Assembly (NCBI RefSeq): GCF_000725885.1
Contig: NZ_JODR01000014.1
Coordinates: forward strand, 166,832 to 230,831
Direction: 5' to 3'
Length of the DNA stretch: 64,000 nucleotides
Origin: Streptomyces albus subsp. albus
GTDB lineage: Bacteria; Actinomycetota; Actinomycetes; Streptomycetales; Streptomycetaceae
Both the position numbers and the translations under genes were made by a program. The notes beneath the pieces were generated by a model. That model ran no database searches. It was not told where the DNA came from and worked only from the letters and a program-made list of their open reading frames with translations. The first letter of the stretch is position 1; the number at the start of each line of letters is the position of its first letter. Positions 42,667 to 50,994 of this stretch are shown in pieces.

Positions 42667-42974
42667 GGCGACCTTCCGGAGCGATCGGGGCGGGCACGAC
42701 GGCTCGTGTCCTCGCCCGGCTGAGCACGGCACCCGCCGGGCGAGCACGCACCGGCCCTGACCTTTACCGCGCGGCGTCCGCGTCCAACCGCCCCGCACAC
42801 CCGATCACCGGGGACCGCGAGAGCAGGACACAACCTGTCCGCCACCTCTGGAACGGTGGACCGCACGATCCGCCGGAGAGGCCCACGGCCCCCGGACACG
42901 AGACGGCCGTCCGCACAGCTCCCGCCGTGCTGCACGGCCGTGCCCCCGAACCATGGAAAAACCGAGGAGAAGCC
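42667..42974. other. Divergent intergenic region (308 bp)
   Basis: Between the helical-bundle gene and the VOC gene. Shows GGACA-CAACC-TGTCC (about 42827-42841) as a small palindrome that might be an operator, and an AT-richer patch CCTGACCTTTACCG. No coding sequence. Confidence 0.4.
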
Positions 42975-43397
42975 ATGCCCGTCACGACCACCACCCATCT
43001 GAACTTCCGGGGCGACGCGCGGGCGGCGCTGGAGCACTACCGGTCCGTCTTCGGCGGGCGTCTGTCCGCCATCACCTACAAGGACATGGGCTCCGTGCGG
43101 AACGAGAACGAGGCGGACTGGGTGGTGTGGGGCGAGGTGGCCGGCGACAACGGCTTCCACATCATGGCCTACGACGTGCCCTCCGACCTGCCCTGGGACC
43201 GGGGCACCGACCCGTTCTTCGTCTCCGTACGCGGTGACGACGCGGACGAGATCAGCGCCCTGTGGCAGAAGCTGGCGGAAGGCTCGACGGTGCGCCGGCC
43301 CCTGGAGCCCGCGCAGTGGGCACCGCTGTACGGCATGCTCACCGACCGTTTCGGCGTCACCTGGGTGCTGGACGTCGCGGCCCCCTACAACGGCTGA
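42975..43397 (+). CDS. PhnB-like VOC-family protein
   Basis: 140 aa, glyoxalase-fold protein of the PhnB / 3-demethylubiquinone methyltransferase-like branch: THLNFRGDARAALEHYRSVFGGRLSAITYKDMG, then HIMAYDVPSD, and WAPLYGMLTDRFGVTWVLDV at the end, all family signatures. Biochemical role generally unknown. GAGGAGAAG before ATG 42975. Followed by an 18-bp perfect hairpin. Confidence 0.9.
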   Translation: MPVTTTTHLNFRGDARAALEHYRSVFGGRLSAITYKDMGSVRNENEADWVVWGEVAGDNGFHIMAYDVPSDLPWDRGTDPFFVSVRGDDADEISALWQKLAEGSTVRRPLEPAQWAPLYGMLTDRFGVTWVLDVAAPYNG

Positions 43398-43420
43398 CCG
43401 CACACCTGCCGCACATCTGC

Positions 43421-43464
43421 CGCGCACCGGCGCCCTCCCGCCCCAAGGAGGGCGCCGGTGCGCG
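43421..43464. terminator. Perfect 18-bp hairpin terminator
   Basis: Left arm CGCGCACCGGCGCCCTCC at 43421-43438, loop of 8, perfect complement 43447-43464. Ends the VOC transcript. Confidence 0.85.
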
Positions 43465-43588
43465 GGGCGGCAGACCGCCGCCGGCCGGCCCGCAACCCCG
43501 CTCCCTGCGGCCCGGCCGGGCAGCCCCCGCTCCTCCGTTCACCCCGTCCGGCAACCGGACACCGCCGGTCCGCAGGGCAGATGCTCTT

Positions 43589-43618
43589 TGACAGCGGTCC
43601 GGACGACCGCATAGCTTT
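43589..43618 (+). promoter_or_regulatory. Sigma-70-type promoter of the leader-peptide/ABC operon
   Basis: TTGACA at 43589-43594 and TAGCTT at 43613-43618 with an 18-bp spacer, 44 bp before the leader-peptide start. The -35 matches the consensus for a vegetative (HrdB-like) sigma factor exactly. Confidence 0.7.
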
Positions 43619-43661
43619 CCGGTCACCTGTGTCGCACAAGGATCCGAGGGAGGGCAGCGCC

Positions 43662-43730
43662 GTGACGACTCCGCGTCTCACCCAGCGCCGCTACCTCGAC
43701 CTGCGGCGGTCCACCAGCACGGGATGTTGA
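43662..43730 (+). CDS. Cys-ending leader peptide (22 aa)
   Basis: Starts at a GTG preceded by GAGGGAGG and encodes a short Arg-rich peptide: MTTPRLTQRRY, a middle LDLRR, and an end STSTGC then stop. It matches the style of Streptomyces 'putative leader peptides' (RRxxDLxR...C) found before sulfur-assimilation ABC and sulfonate genes, where ribosome stalling at Cys codons is thought to sense cysteine supply. It lies between the promoter and the binding-protein gene (58 bp gap), so it probably controls the operon. Confidence 0.8.
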   Translation: MTTPRLTQRRYLDLRRSTSTGC

Positions 43731-43788
43731 GCGGCACCCTTCCCGCTCTCCCGTCGCCCTTTTCCCCGCATCATCACCCTGGACCGCC

Positions 43789-45210
43789 ATGCCCTCCGCC
43801 CGCATACCGCGGCGGCTGTCGCGGCGCGGCCTGCTGTCGCTGGCCGCCGCTTCCGCCGTCACCGCCTCCGGTTCCGCACTGCTGACCGCCTGCGGCACCG
43901 GCGCCGCCTCCGGCGGCAAGGTCGTGCCCTTCTACACGACCGAGTCGGACCCCAAGTCGCTCGCCTTCTACCGCTCCGTCATCAGACGGTTCGAGCGCGA
44001 GCACCCCGGCGTCACCGTCAAGATGACGCTGTACTCGGACGAGAACCAGCTCCAGTACCTCCAGTCGGCCATGCAGACCGGCACCGACATCGGGGTCTTC
44101 GCACCGCCCGCCGCGAACATCCTCGACTGGGCCGTCAAGGGCTATCTGCTGCCCCTCACCGGCATGATCGAGGAGATCGGCGAGGACGATTTCCTGCCCG
44201 GCACCCGCATCATCCACCGCGGCGAGGACTACGCGATGCCGTTCCAGGCCAACGCCTCGGTGCTCTACTACCGCAAGGACCTCCTCGACAAGGCCGGCAT
44301 CGAACCGCCGCGCACCTACGGCCAGTTCCTCGGCGCCGTCCGCGAACTGCACGGCAGGGACGGCATCGACGGCATCTCCTCCGGAGCAGGCAACACCCCG
44401 GGGATGACGACCCAGTTCCTCGCGCCGTACGTCTACCAGGCGGGCTGGGACTACTACGGACCCGACGGCGAGGTGCTGTTCGGCAAGGACGAGGTGCTCG
44501 CCGCGGTCGAACGGCATGTCGCGATCATGCGGTACGGCCGCAAGGGCGCCTACAACACCAACTATCCGGACCTGATGAACACCTACATCTCCGGGAAGGC
44601 GGCCTTCGCCACCATGGCGGGCCGGCTCGGGGTGAACCTCGCCGCACAGAACCCCAGGATCGCCGAGGTCACCGGTGTGCTGCCGGTCCCGGCGGGCCCG
44701 TTTCGCACGGGCCGGCTGGCGTACGGCGGCAAGAACCAGTACAGCGTCTTCGCGCACACCCGGCACAGACGCGAGGCCAGAGCCTTCCTGAAGGAACTGA
44801 CCACGGGCGACAACGCGCTGGGCTTCTCCCTCACCGTCCCCGGCCATCTGATCCCGCCGCTGAAGTCCGTCAGGGACCGGCTCCGCGACGAGATCGGCCG
44901 CTCCCAGGACCCCTATCTGCGGAAGCACGGCGACTGGGTGCGCACCATCCTCGACCTCGTCCCGCACGCGATGAGCCCCGACATGGCCATGGGCTCGGTC
45001 GTGGACGGGCGCTACGACGGCAAGCTCTCCAACCCGTGCCCCTGGGCGGGCAAGGCGTGGGCGCCACCGCCGGCCGACGCCACGATGGTGCAGTCGATCC
45101 TGCTGCGCGGCGACGACCCCGAGCAGGCCTGGCGCAGGGCGGTGGACCAGTTCGCCTTCGCCGCCCGCGACTGGCGGAGGGCCAACCCCGAGTGGAGGCC
45201 CGCGGCATGA
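43789..45210 (+). CDS. ABC transporter family-1 solute-binding lipoprotein
   Basis: 473 aa. Signal with twin Arg (RRLSRRGLLSLAAASAV) and lipobox LLTAC (Cys35). Mature part is a family-1 (MalE/UgpB-type) binding protein: VVPFYTTESDPKSLAFYRSVIRRFEREHPGVTV, LQSAMQTGTDIGVFAPPAANILD and YAMPFQANASVLYYRKDLLDKAGI. Family 1 usually binds sugars, but the Cys-ending leader and the downstream flavin and AhpD-like genes argue for an organosulfur ligand. Overlaps the first permease gene by 4 bp (ATGA). Confidence 0.88.
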   Translation: MPSARIPRRLSRRGLLSLAAASAVTASGSALLTACGTGAASGGKVVPFYTTESDPKSLAFYRSVIRRFEREHPGVTVKMTLYSDENQLQYLQSAMQTGTDIGVFAPPAANILDWAVKGYLLPLTGMIEEIGEDDFLPGTRIIHRGEDYAMPFQANASVLYYRKDLLDKAGIEPPRTYGQFLGAVRELHGRDGIDGISSGAGNTPGMTTQFLAPYVYQAGWDYYGPDGEVLFGKDEVLAAVERHVAIMRYGRKGAYNTNYPDLMNTYISGKAAFATMAGRLGVNLAAQNPRIAEVTGVLPVPAGPFRTGRLAYGGKNQYSVFAHTRHRREARAFLKELTTGDNALGFSLTVPGHLIPPLKSVRDRLRDEIGRSQDPYLRKHGDWVRTILDLVPHAMSPDMAMGSVVDGRYDGKLSNPCPWAGKAWAPPPADATMVQSILLRGDDPEQAWRRAVDQFAFAARDWRRANPEWRPAA

Positions 45211-46037
45211 CTTTCCCGAGACCGGGACGCGCCCTCCAGTACGCGGCACTGGCCGCCGTCGTTCTCGTCGCCGACCTGCCGCTGCTGTGGATCGTGAGCA
45301 CGGCCGTCAAACCCGACGAGGAGATCATCTCCTACCCGCCGACGTTCTTCCCGCACACGTTCACGCTCGAGAACTTCCGCACCCTCTTCGAGATCTCCTC
45401 CTTCGGCACCTACCTGGTCAACTCCCTGATCGTGGCCGCCTGCTCCACACTCGCCGTGGTGGTGCTGGGCCTGTGCGCCGCGTACGCGCTCGTCCGGTTC
45501 CGCATCCCGGGGCTGCGCTGGGTCGGAGAGCTGTCGCTGTTCGCCTACCTGGTGCCGCCGATCCTGGTGCTGGTGCCCGTCTCGCAGCTGGTGGCGCGGT
45601 TCGGGCTGGCCAACAACCTCGCCGCGCTCGTCGTGATCTACACGGCCACGCTGCTGCCGTTCGCCCTGTGGACGCTCCGCTCCTGTTTCCACGGGCTGAC
45701 CGTCGAGCTGGAGGACGCCGCGATGGTCGACGGCTGCACCCGCTTCGGCGCGTTCGTACGGGTCGTGCTGCCACAGTCGGTGCCGGGGGTGGTCGCCACC
45801 GCCGTGTTCGCCTTCAACGCCGCCTGGAGCGAGTACCTGTTCGCCTCCACGCTGATGGCCGACCCGGAGAAGCTGACCCTCAGCCCGGGACTCTCCCTGC
45901 TGATGGACCAGACCAGCGTCTACTCGTGGGGCGTGCTCATGGCCGCCGCGCTGATCGTCGTCGCACCCGTGCTGATGCTGTTCGTACTCGTCCAGAAATT
46001 CCTCGTCGGCGGCATCGGACAGGGGGCCGTGAAATGA
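45207..46037 (+). CDS. ABC transporter permease, MalG type
   Basis: 276 aa, six membrane helices; EAA loop LEDAAMVDGCTRFGAFVRVVLPQSVPGVVATAVFAF near residue 170-205. N-terminal segment LPLLWIVSTAVKPDEEIISYPPTFFP is typical of MalG/CUT1 permeases. Pairs with the next gene. Coupled by ATGA overlaps at both ends. No ATPase gene is in the operon, so a shared MsiK-like ATPase may energise it. Confidence 0.9.
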   Translation: MTFPRPGRALQYAALAAVVLVADLPLLWIVSTAVKPDEEIISYPPTFFPHTFTLENFRTLFEISSFGTYLVNSLIVAACSTLAVVVLGLCAAYALVRFRIPGLRWVGELSLFAYLVPPILVLVPVSQLVARFGLANNLAALVVIYTATLLPFALWTLRSCFHGLTVELEDAAMVDGCTRFGAFVRVVLPQSVPGVVATAVFAFNAAWSEYLFASTLMADPEKLTLSPGLSLLMDQTSVYSWGVLMAAALIVVAPVLMLFVLVQKFLVGGIGQGAVK

Positions 46038-47011
46038 CAGCCGTCACCGGAAGCCCGCCAGCGCGCGGCGCCGCCTCCCCGTCCCCGTCGCGCCCAGCGC
46101 GGCCCCCGCGTCCCGAGAAGGCCCCGCGCCGGGGCCTGTCCGACCGCACGCTGGGCACCCTGATGCTGCTGCCCGCGCTCCTGCTGCTGCTCGTCTTCGC
46201 GGCCTACCCCTTCCTCGCCTCCGTCTTCGACAGCTTCTTCCACGTCGACTTCCTCACCCGCGAACACACCTTCCTCGGCCTCGACAACTACCGGCGGCTG
46301 TGGGAGGACCCGGCCGTGCGGGGCGCGTTCGGACGCAGCGTCGCGTGGGTCGCGGGGAACGTGGTGATCCAGGCCGTCGCCGGGGTCGCGGTCGCGCTGC
46401 TGCTCAACGCCGGACTGCGCGGCCAGACCCTGGCACGCGGGCTCGTCCTCTTCCCCTACGTGGTCCCGGCCGTGGTCGCCGCGATGGTGTTCCGCTTCGC
46501 CTTCAACGACACCTCCGGCATGGCCGGACACCTGCTGCGCACACTCGGGCTCACCGACAGCCTCGTCGACCCGTTCGCCGACCCGGCCACCGTGATCGCC
46601 GCACTGGTCGCCGTGAACTGCTGGAAATACGTGCCGTTCATCGTGATCGTCGTCCTGGCGCGGCTCCAGACACTGCCCGGCGAACTGCGCGAGGCCGCCG
46701 CCCTGGACGGCGCCGGACGCATCGGCGTCTTCCGCCACGTCACCCTGCCGTGGATCGCGCCCGCGCTGATCGTCGCCATGCTGATGCGCACCATCTGGAC
46801 CGCCTACGACTTCGACCTGCCGTACCTGCTCTCCGGCGGCGGCCCCATGGACACCTCGACCACCGTCCCCCTGGAGATCCGCAAACTCGCCTTCGCCGAC
46901 CAGGACCTGGGGCTGGCCTCCGCGCTCGCGGTGTGCGTGGCGATCCTGCTGGTCGCGGGAGCGCGGCTGTACCTGCGCGCCTACCGGGCCGGCGAGGACG
47001 CGGCGGGCTGA
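46034..47011 (+). CDS. ABC transporter permease, MalF type
   Basis: 325 aa. A Pro/Ser-rich cytosolic N-terminus (~35 aa) precedes helix LGTLMLLPALLLLLVFAAYPFLASVFDSF. The EAA loop is LREAAALDGAGRIGVFRHVTLPWIAPALIVAMLMRT, followed by YDFDLPYLLSGGGPMDTSTTVPL, a CUT1/MalF-type signature. Forms the membrane channel with the MalG-type partner. Confidence 0.9.
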   Translation: MTAVTGSPPARGAASPSPSRPARPPRPEKAPRRGLSDRTLGTLMLLPALLLLLVFAAYPFLASVFDSFFHVDFLTREHTFLGLDNYRRLWEDPAVRGAFGRSVAWVAGNVVIQAVAGVAVALLLNAGLRGQTLARGLVLFPYVVPAVVAAMVFRFAFNDTSGMAGHLLRTLGLTDSLVDPFADPATVIAALVAVNCWKYVPFIVIVVLARLQTLPGELREAAALDGAGRIGVFRHVTLPWIAPALIVAMLMRTIWTAYDFDLPYLLSGGGPMDTSTTVPLEIRKLAFADQDLGLASALAVCVAILLVAGARLYLRAYRAGEDAAG

Positions 47012-47054
47012 CCGGGCCGAACCCCCGCCCCCGATGACGAGAAAGGCACCATCC

Positions 47055-48107
47055 ATGTCCGACGTGATCGACACCGTCGCCGGTACGCCCGCCGCGCTGC
47101 GCACGTACCGCGAGACGGTGTACGCCCGCACACAGGGCGCCCACGACGCGCTGCTGACCGGCGGCACCGCCGGCAGCCGGCTCACCCTCCCCGAACGGGC
47201 GGCACTCGCGGCCCACACCGCCGAACTGGACGGCGCGCCCGCACTGGCCGCCCACTACCGGGCACTCGGCCCGGCACCCGCCCCCTCCGACCGGTTCACC
47301 GCGCTGCGGCGCCACGCCCGCCTCCTCGTCCTGGCCCCCTCCACGGCCGGCCCCGAGGACATCGCGGCCCTGCGGGACGCCGGCTGGAGCGCCCCGGACA
47401 TCGTCACGGCCTCGCAGCTGATCGCGTTCGTCACCTACCAGACGCGGCTCGCCGCCGGACTGCGGGCGCTCGGCAGCCTCCCGGCAGAGGGCGGCGAGCT
47501 GCCCGCGTACCTGGCCGCGAGCGAGGGCCGGCCGTTCACCGCCGACGCACTGGAGTGGGACGCGTGGGTGGAGACCGTGGACGTGGACCGCGCCACCCCC
47601 GAACAGCTCGCCGTGCTGGAGGAGTCGCTGCCGACGGCGAAGACCTCCCCCTACTACCTGGCGCTCGTCCACGACGTGACCGCGCTGCGTGAGAGGTCCC
47701 GGCTCTACAACGCCATCATGTACGCGCCGCGCGGCCTCGACCGCCGCGACCGGGAACTCGCCGCACTCGCCGTCTCCCGCGTCAACGGCTGCGTGTACTG
47801 CGCGTCCGTGCACGCGCGGCGCTTCATCCAGCTGGCCAAGGACGCCGCCCCCGCCGAGGCGGTCCTGCGCCACGGCACCGCGGCGGACACGGGAACCGCC
47901 CGCCGCCGCGCGGTCACCGACTTCGCGGTACGCCTCACCCGCGAGCCCCAGCGCCCGCTCGACCTGGCGGCGCTGCGGACGGACGCGGGCCTGGGCGACA
48001 CGGAGATCCTGGACCTGATCCACGTCGTCGCCGTGTTCGCCTGGGCCAACCGCCTGATGCTCACCCTGGGCGAGCCCCGCCCGATCCCCGAGGAGACCAC
48101 AGCATGA
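47055..48107 (+). CDS. AhpD-like CMD-domain (alkylhydroperoxidase) protein, two-domain
   Basis: 350 aa, apparently two AhpD-type halves. The second has the catalytic motif ELAALAVSRVNGCVYCASVHARRF with Cys246 and Cys249 (CxxC) and His253, the E-x11-CxxC-x3-H relay of alkylhydroperoxidase AhpD. The first half lacks cysteines and is a degenerate copy (DIVTASQLIAFVTYQTRLAAGLRAL), as in the 'CMD domain protein, Avi_7170' group. It may detoxify peroxides or reduce organic disulfides formed during sulfur assimilation. GAAAGG upstream; overlaps the next gene by ATGA. Confidence 0.85.
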   Translation: MSDVIDTVAGTPAALRTYRETVYARTQGAHDALLTGGTAGSRLTLPERAALAAHTAELDGAPALAAHYRALGPAPAPSDRFTALRRHARLLVLAPSTAGPEDIAALRDAGWSAPDIVTASQLIAFVTYQTRLAAGLRALGSLPAEGGELPAYLAASEGRPFTADALEWDAWVETVDVDRATPEQLAVLEESLPTAKTSPYYLALVHDVTALRERSRLYNAIMYAPRGLDRRDRELAALAVSRVNGCVYCASVHARRFIQLAKDAAPAEAVLRHGTAADTGTARRRAVTDFAVRLTREPQRPLDLAALRTDAGLGDTEILDLIHVVAVFAWANRLMLTLGEPRPIPEETTA

Positions 48108-49168
48108 CCGCCACCCCCGACCATCCCCTCATCGACGCGGCCCGCCGGCTGGCCGGCGACGTCCTGGCACCCGCGGCCGAGCGGCACGACCGCGAGGGCG
48201 TCACACCCGAAGCCGTCGCGGCCGTCAAGGCGTCCGGCGTCCTGGGGGTCAACGCACCGGCGGAGTACGGCGGTGCCGGGGCGCCGGCCGCCGTCGGCCG
48301 GGAGATCGCCGAGATCCTGGCGGGCGCCTGCTGCGCCACGTTCTTCGTCCAGGCACAGCACCACACCCCCGTACGCACCCTCGCCGCGGCCGGCGAGGAG
48401 CCGAGCGCGGCCCGCGACCGCTGGCTGCGCCCGCTGAGCGAGGGCACACAACTCGCGGGCATCGCCTTCTCGCATCTGCGCGCCTACCCGAAGCTGCCGG
48501 TCCGCGCCACCCGGGTGCCGGACGGCTGGCGCTTCGACGGGCGCGTGCCCTGGTACACGGGCTGGGGCCTCAACGACGTGTTCCTGCTGGGCGGCGCGAC
48601 CGAGGACGGTGAGGTGGTCTTCGCCGTCGCCGAGGCCCGCGAGCAGGCCGGCCTCACCGCCACCCCGCCGCTCCAGCTCGCCGCCCTCACCGGCACCCGC
48701 ACGGTCGGTCTGCTGCTCGACGGCCTGGTGCTGCCCGACGACGCGGTCGCCCTGCGCACTCCGTACGAGCGGTGGGCGACGGACGACCGTCCCAAGAACA
48801 CCAACACCAATCCGGCCGTCTTCGGTGTCGCCCGCGCCGCCCTCGATCTCCTCGACGCCTCCGGCGACGGTGAGGCGAAGGAGACCGCCGGCATCCTCCG
48901 CACCCGCCTGGACGCGGCCCGCCGCGACGCCTACGCGCTCGTGGACGAGGTACCGCCCGCCGAACGGCTCGACGACAGGCTCGCCGTCAAGATGCGCGCC
49001 TACGAGGTGCTGCGCGCCGCCACCACGGCCGCCGTCGCCGCCGGCGGCGGCCGTGCCTTCGGGCTGTCCGCGCCGGCCCAGCGCCTGGCCCGCGAGGGAC
49101 TGTTCCTCGTCGTCCAGGGGCAGACCGCCGAGGTCCGCACGGCACATCTGAGGGCACTGCGGGCGTGA
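48104..49168 (+). CDS. Acyl-CoA-dehydrogenase-like flavoprotein, probable organosulfur monooxygenase
   Basis: 354 aa with the acyl-CoA dehydrogenase fold: LAPAAERHDREGVTPEAVAAVKASGVLGVNAPAEYGG, AGIAFSHLRAYPKLPVRATRVPDGWRFDGRVPWYTGW, and a C-terminal helical bundle ending LAREGLFLVVQGQT. Shorter than catabolic dehydrogenases (~380-400 aa) and without an evident catalytic base. This resembles the SfnC/DszC-type flavin monooxygenase group associated with sulfur scavenging. Last gene of the leader-controlled operon. Function is inferred from context. Confidence 0.75.
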   Translation: MTATPDHPLIDAARRLAGDVLAPAAERHDREGVTPEAVAAVKASGVLGVNAPAEYGGAGAPAAVGREIAEILAGACCATFFVQAQHHTPVRTLAAAGEEPSAARDRWLRPLSEGTQLAGIAFSHLRAYPKLPVRATRVPDGWRFDGRVPWYTGWGLNDVFLLGGATEDGEVVFAVAEAREQAGLTATPPLQLAALTGTRTVGLLLDGLVLPDDAVALRTPYERWATDDRPKNTNTNPAVFGVARAALDLLDASGDGEAKETAGILRTRLDAARRDAYALVDEVPPAERLDDRLAVKMRAYEVLRAATTAAVAAGGGRAFGLSAPAQRLAREGLFLVVQGQTAEVRTAHLRALRA

Positions 49169-49201
49169 CGCCGCGACCGGCCGGGCCGGGCCCGCACCGG
49201 G

Positions 49202-49942
49202 CTACCGCGCCGGCGGGATCCGGTACACGGACACGTGCGAGGGCGACTCGGAGGTGAACGGGGCGCCCGACCAGTCCGCGTGCCGGCACTCCAGCTCGAA
49301 CCCGGCGAGCCGCGCCATCAAGTCCAGCTCGGCCGGCCAGATGTAGCGGTGGTGGCTGCGGAACAGCTCGGCCTGCCGTGTGCCGTCGAAGCGGAAGTGG
49401 TGCGACACCAGACGCTGGTTGAGGAGGTCGTAGGTGTCCAGCCCGATGTAGCCGGCATCCGACTGGAAGACCGTGGCCGTCCGGCCGGGCGGCAGCGCGC
49501 GCAGTTCGGGCACTCCGAGCTCCACCACGAAACGGCCGCCCGGCGTCAGATGCCGGGCGGCGTTGCGGAAGCAGGCGACCTGCTCGTCCTGGGTGAGCAG
49601 GTTGGAGATGGTGTTGTAGACGAGATAGACGAGGGTGTACTCGCCGGGGGCGAGGGCGGTCGCCATGTCCCCGAGGACGACGGGGACGGCCGTCTCGTCC
49701 GCCTTGCCGCGCAGTTGTTCGACCATCGCCGGGGACAGCTCGATGCCGCTGACCGCGACTCCCCGCGCGGCCAGCGGCACGGCCACCCGGCCGGTGCCGA
49801 CGGCGAACTCCAGTGCTCGGCCCGCCCCGGCGAGACGGGCCAGGTACTCCACGGCCGGTTCCACCACCTCGGGCGCGAACATGCCGGTACCGGGTGTGTC
49901 GTAGCGCCGCGCGGTTTCGGCGTCCCAGATGTGCTGCTGCAT
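49202..49942 (-). CDS. Class I SAM-dependent methyltransferase
   Basis: 246 aa. Begins MQQHIWDAETARRYDTPGTGMF. Motif I is ALEFAVGTGRVAVPLAARGVAVSGIELSPAMVEQL, then VLGDMATALAPGEYTLVYLVYNTISNLLTQDEQVACFRNAARHLTPGGRFVVE. Matches the broad actinobacterial methyltransferase group with the YDT N-terminus. Substrate unknown. ATG 49942 gives the family start; an in-frame TTG at 49978 is the alternative. Convergent with the preceding operon. Confidence 0.88.
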   Translation of the reverse strand: MQQHIWDAETARRYDTPGTGMFAPEVVEPAVEYLARLAGAGRALEFAVGTGRVAVPLAARGVAVSGIELSPAMVEQLRGKADETAVPVVLGDMATALAPGEYTLVYLVYNTISNLLTQDEQVACFRNAARHLTPGGRFVVELGVPELRALPPGRTATVFQSDAGYIGLDTYDLLNQRLVSHHFRFDGTRQAELFRSHHRYIWPAELDLMARLAGFELECRHADWSGAPFTSESPSHVSVYRIPPAR

Positions 49943-50016
49943 CCGTCCACGGTCGTCGCGCGGCGGTGCGCTGTCCAACGCTTATGCGCCGTCCCCGGTG
50001 CGCGCCGGCCAGGGCG

Positions 50017-50781
50017 TCAGGAGACGAACCCGCGCGTCACATGCGTCCCCGACCCGGCGTTCTCGGCGTGGTAGCCGGACTCGCCCACGCAGTCGCTGTA
50101 CTCGTAGTTGGCCCGGGAGGTACCGTGCAGACCTCCGGCGTCCGTGGAGGTGGGACCCCCGAAGACCACGTCGGACCTGGGCATCTGCGCGCAGCTGGGG
50201 ATACCGAGGTAGTACTCCACGAAACCGCCCTGCGAGCCTTGCAGGTTGCCGCTGCCCGCGGGCAGCGTGTACGTGCCCAGATGGGTGGCCTTGCCGGTGA
50301 CGGTGTCCGTGGCCGTCCCGGTCCAGGTGTCGGTGCCGGTCTTCCGCACCGTGATGTCGTAGCGGTGGCCGTACACGCCGTCGAAGTCGACGGCGCAGGT
50401 GACGCCGGGGCCGCCGTCCGCACCCTGGTGACACAGCGGGTCGGTGGTGGTGGCGCCCTCGGTGAAGGTGGAGAAACGGGCCGACAGCCGCTCCCGCGAG
50501 CCCTGGTTCTCCCTGGGTTGCAGCCCCGTGTAGCCCATGCCGTCGGCGAAGTCGTACTGCTGCGCGAAGTAGATGCCGGCCTTGTGGGCGGTCTCCGGGT
50601 TGACGGTGATGGGGAAGGTGATGTCGGTCATCCCCGAGGAAGGTGCGTCGGCGATCGACCAGCTGACCGACACGTTGCCGCCGCCGACGTCGGCGACCGC
50701 CGAGGGGGTGGCCGCCACGAGCAGTCCAGCGGCCACGGCGGCGGGCAGCGCGTACCGGCGGAGTGTCCCGACTACTGACAT
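50017..50781 (-). CDS. Secreted protein, DUF3472-like N-terminal region
   Basis: 254 aa. Signal peptide RRYALPAAVAAGLLVAATPSAVA, cleaved near residue 30. Mature beta-rich domain VSVSWSIADAPSSGMTDITFPITVNPETAHKAGIYFAQQYDFADGMGYTGLQP, then CHQGADGGPGVTCAVDFDGVYGHRYDITV; six cysteines suggest disulfides. Resembles the DUF3472/DUF5077 secreted lectin-like proteins of Streptomyces. Function unknown; possibly carbohydrate binding. GAGGAC before ATG 50781. Confidence 0.75.
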   Translation of the reverse strand: MSVVGTLRRYALPAAVAAGLLVAATPSAVADVGGGNVSVSWSIADAPSSGMTDITFPITVNPETAHKAGIYFAQQYDFADGMGYTGLQPRENQGSRERLSARFSTFTEGATTTDPLCHQGADGGPGVTCAVDFDGVYGHRYDITVRKTGTDTWTGTATDTVTGKATHLGTYTLPAGSGNLQGSQGGFVEYYLGIPSCAQMPRSDVVFGGPTSTDAGGLHGTSRANYEYSDCVGESGYHAENAGSGTHVTRGFVS

Positions 50782-50994
50782 GCGCGTCCTCTTCTCCGTG
50801 TGGGGGTGCCCGCATTCTGTCCACGCCGCCGGGACCGCTCCATGGACTTACGCGCGCCGCCCGTTGGACTCCTGTGCACGCGCACGCCCCGCCCGGCCCG
50901 CGCGAGTCACGGCTTGGGCACGTCCCGCCCGGCACCCCGCCGGTGGCGACGCCACCCGGCGGCCCGGAGCGGGAGCGCCGGGTGGCAGTCCGGC

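Noticed and set aside
43789..47011. Simple sugar importer
   Set aside because: Family-1 fold alone suggests sugar, but the Cys-ending leader peptide and co-transcribed AhpD-like and ACAD-like genes favour organosulfur; kept as unresolved rather than called sugar-specific.
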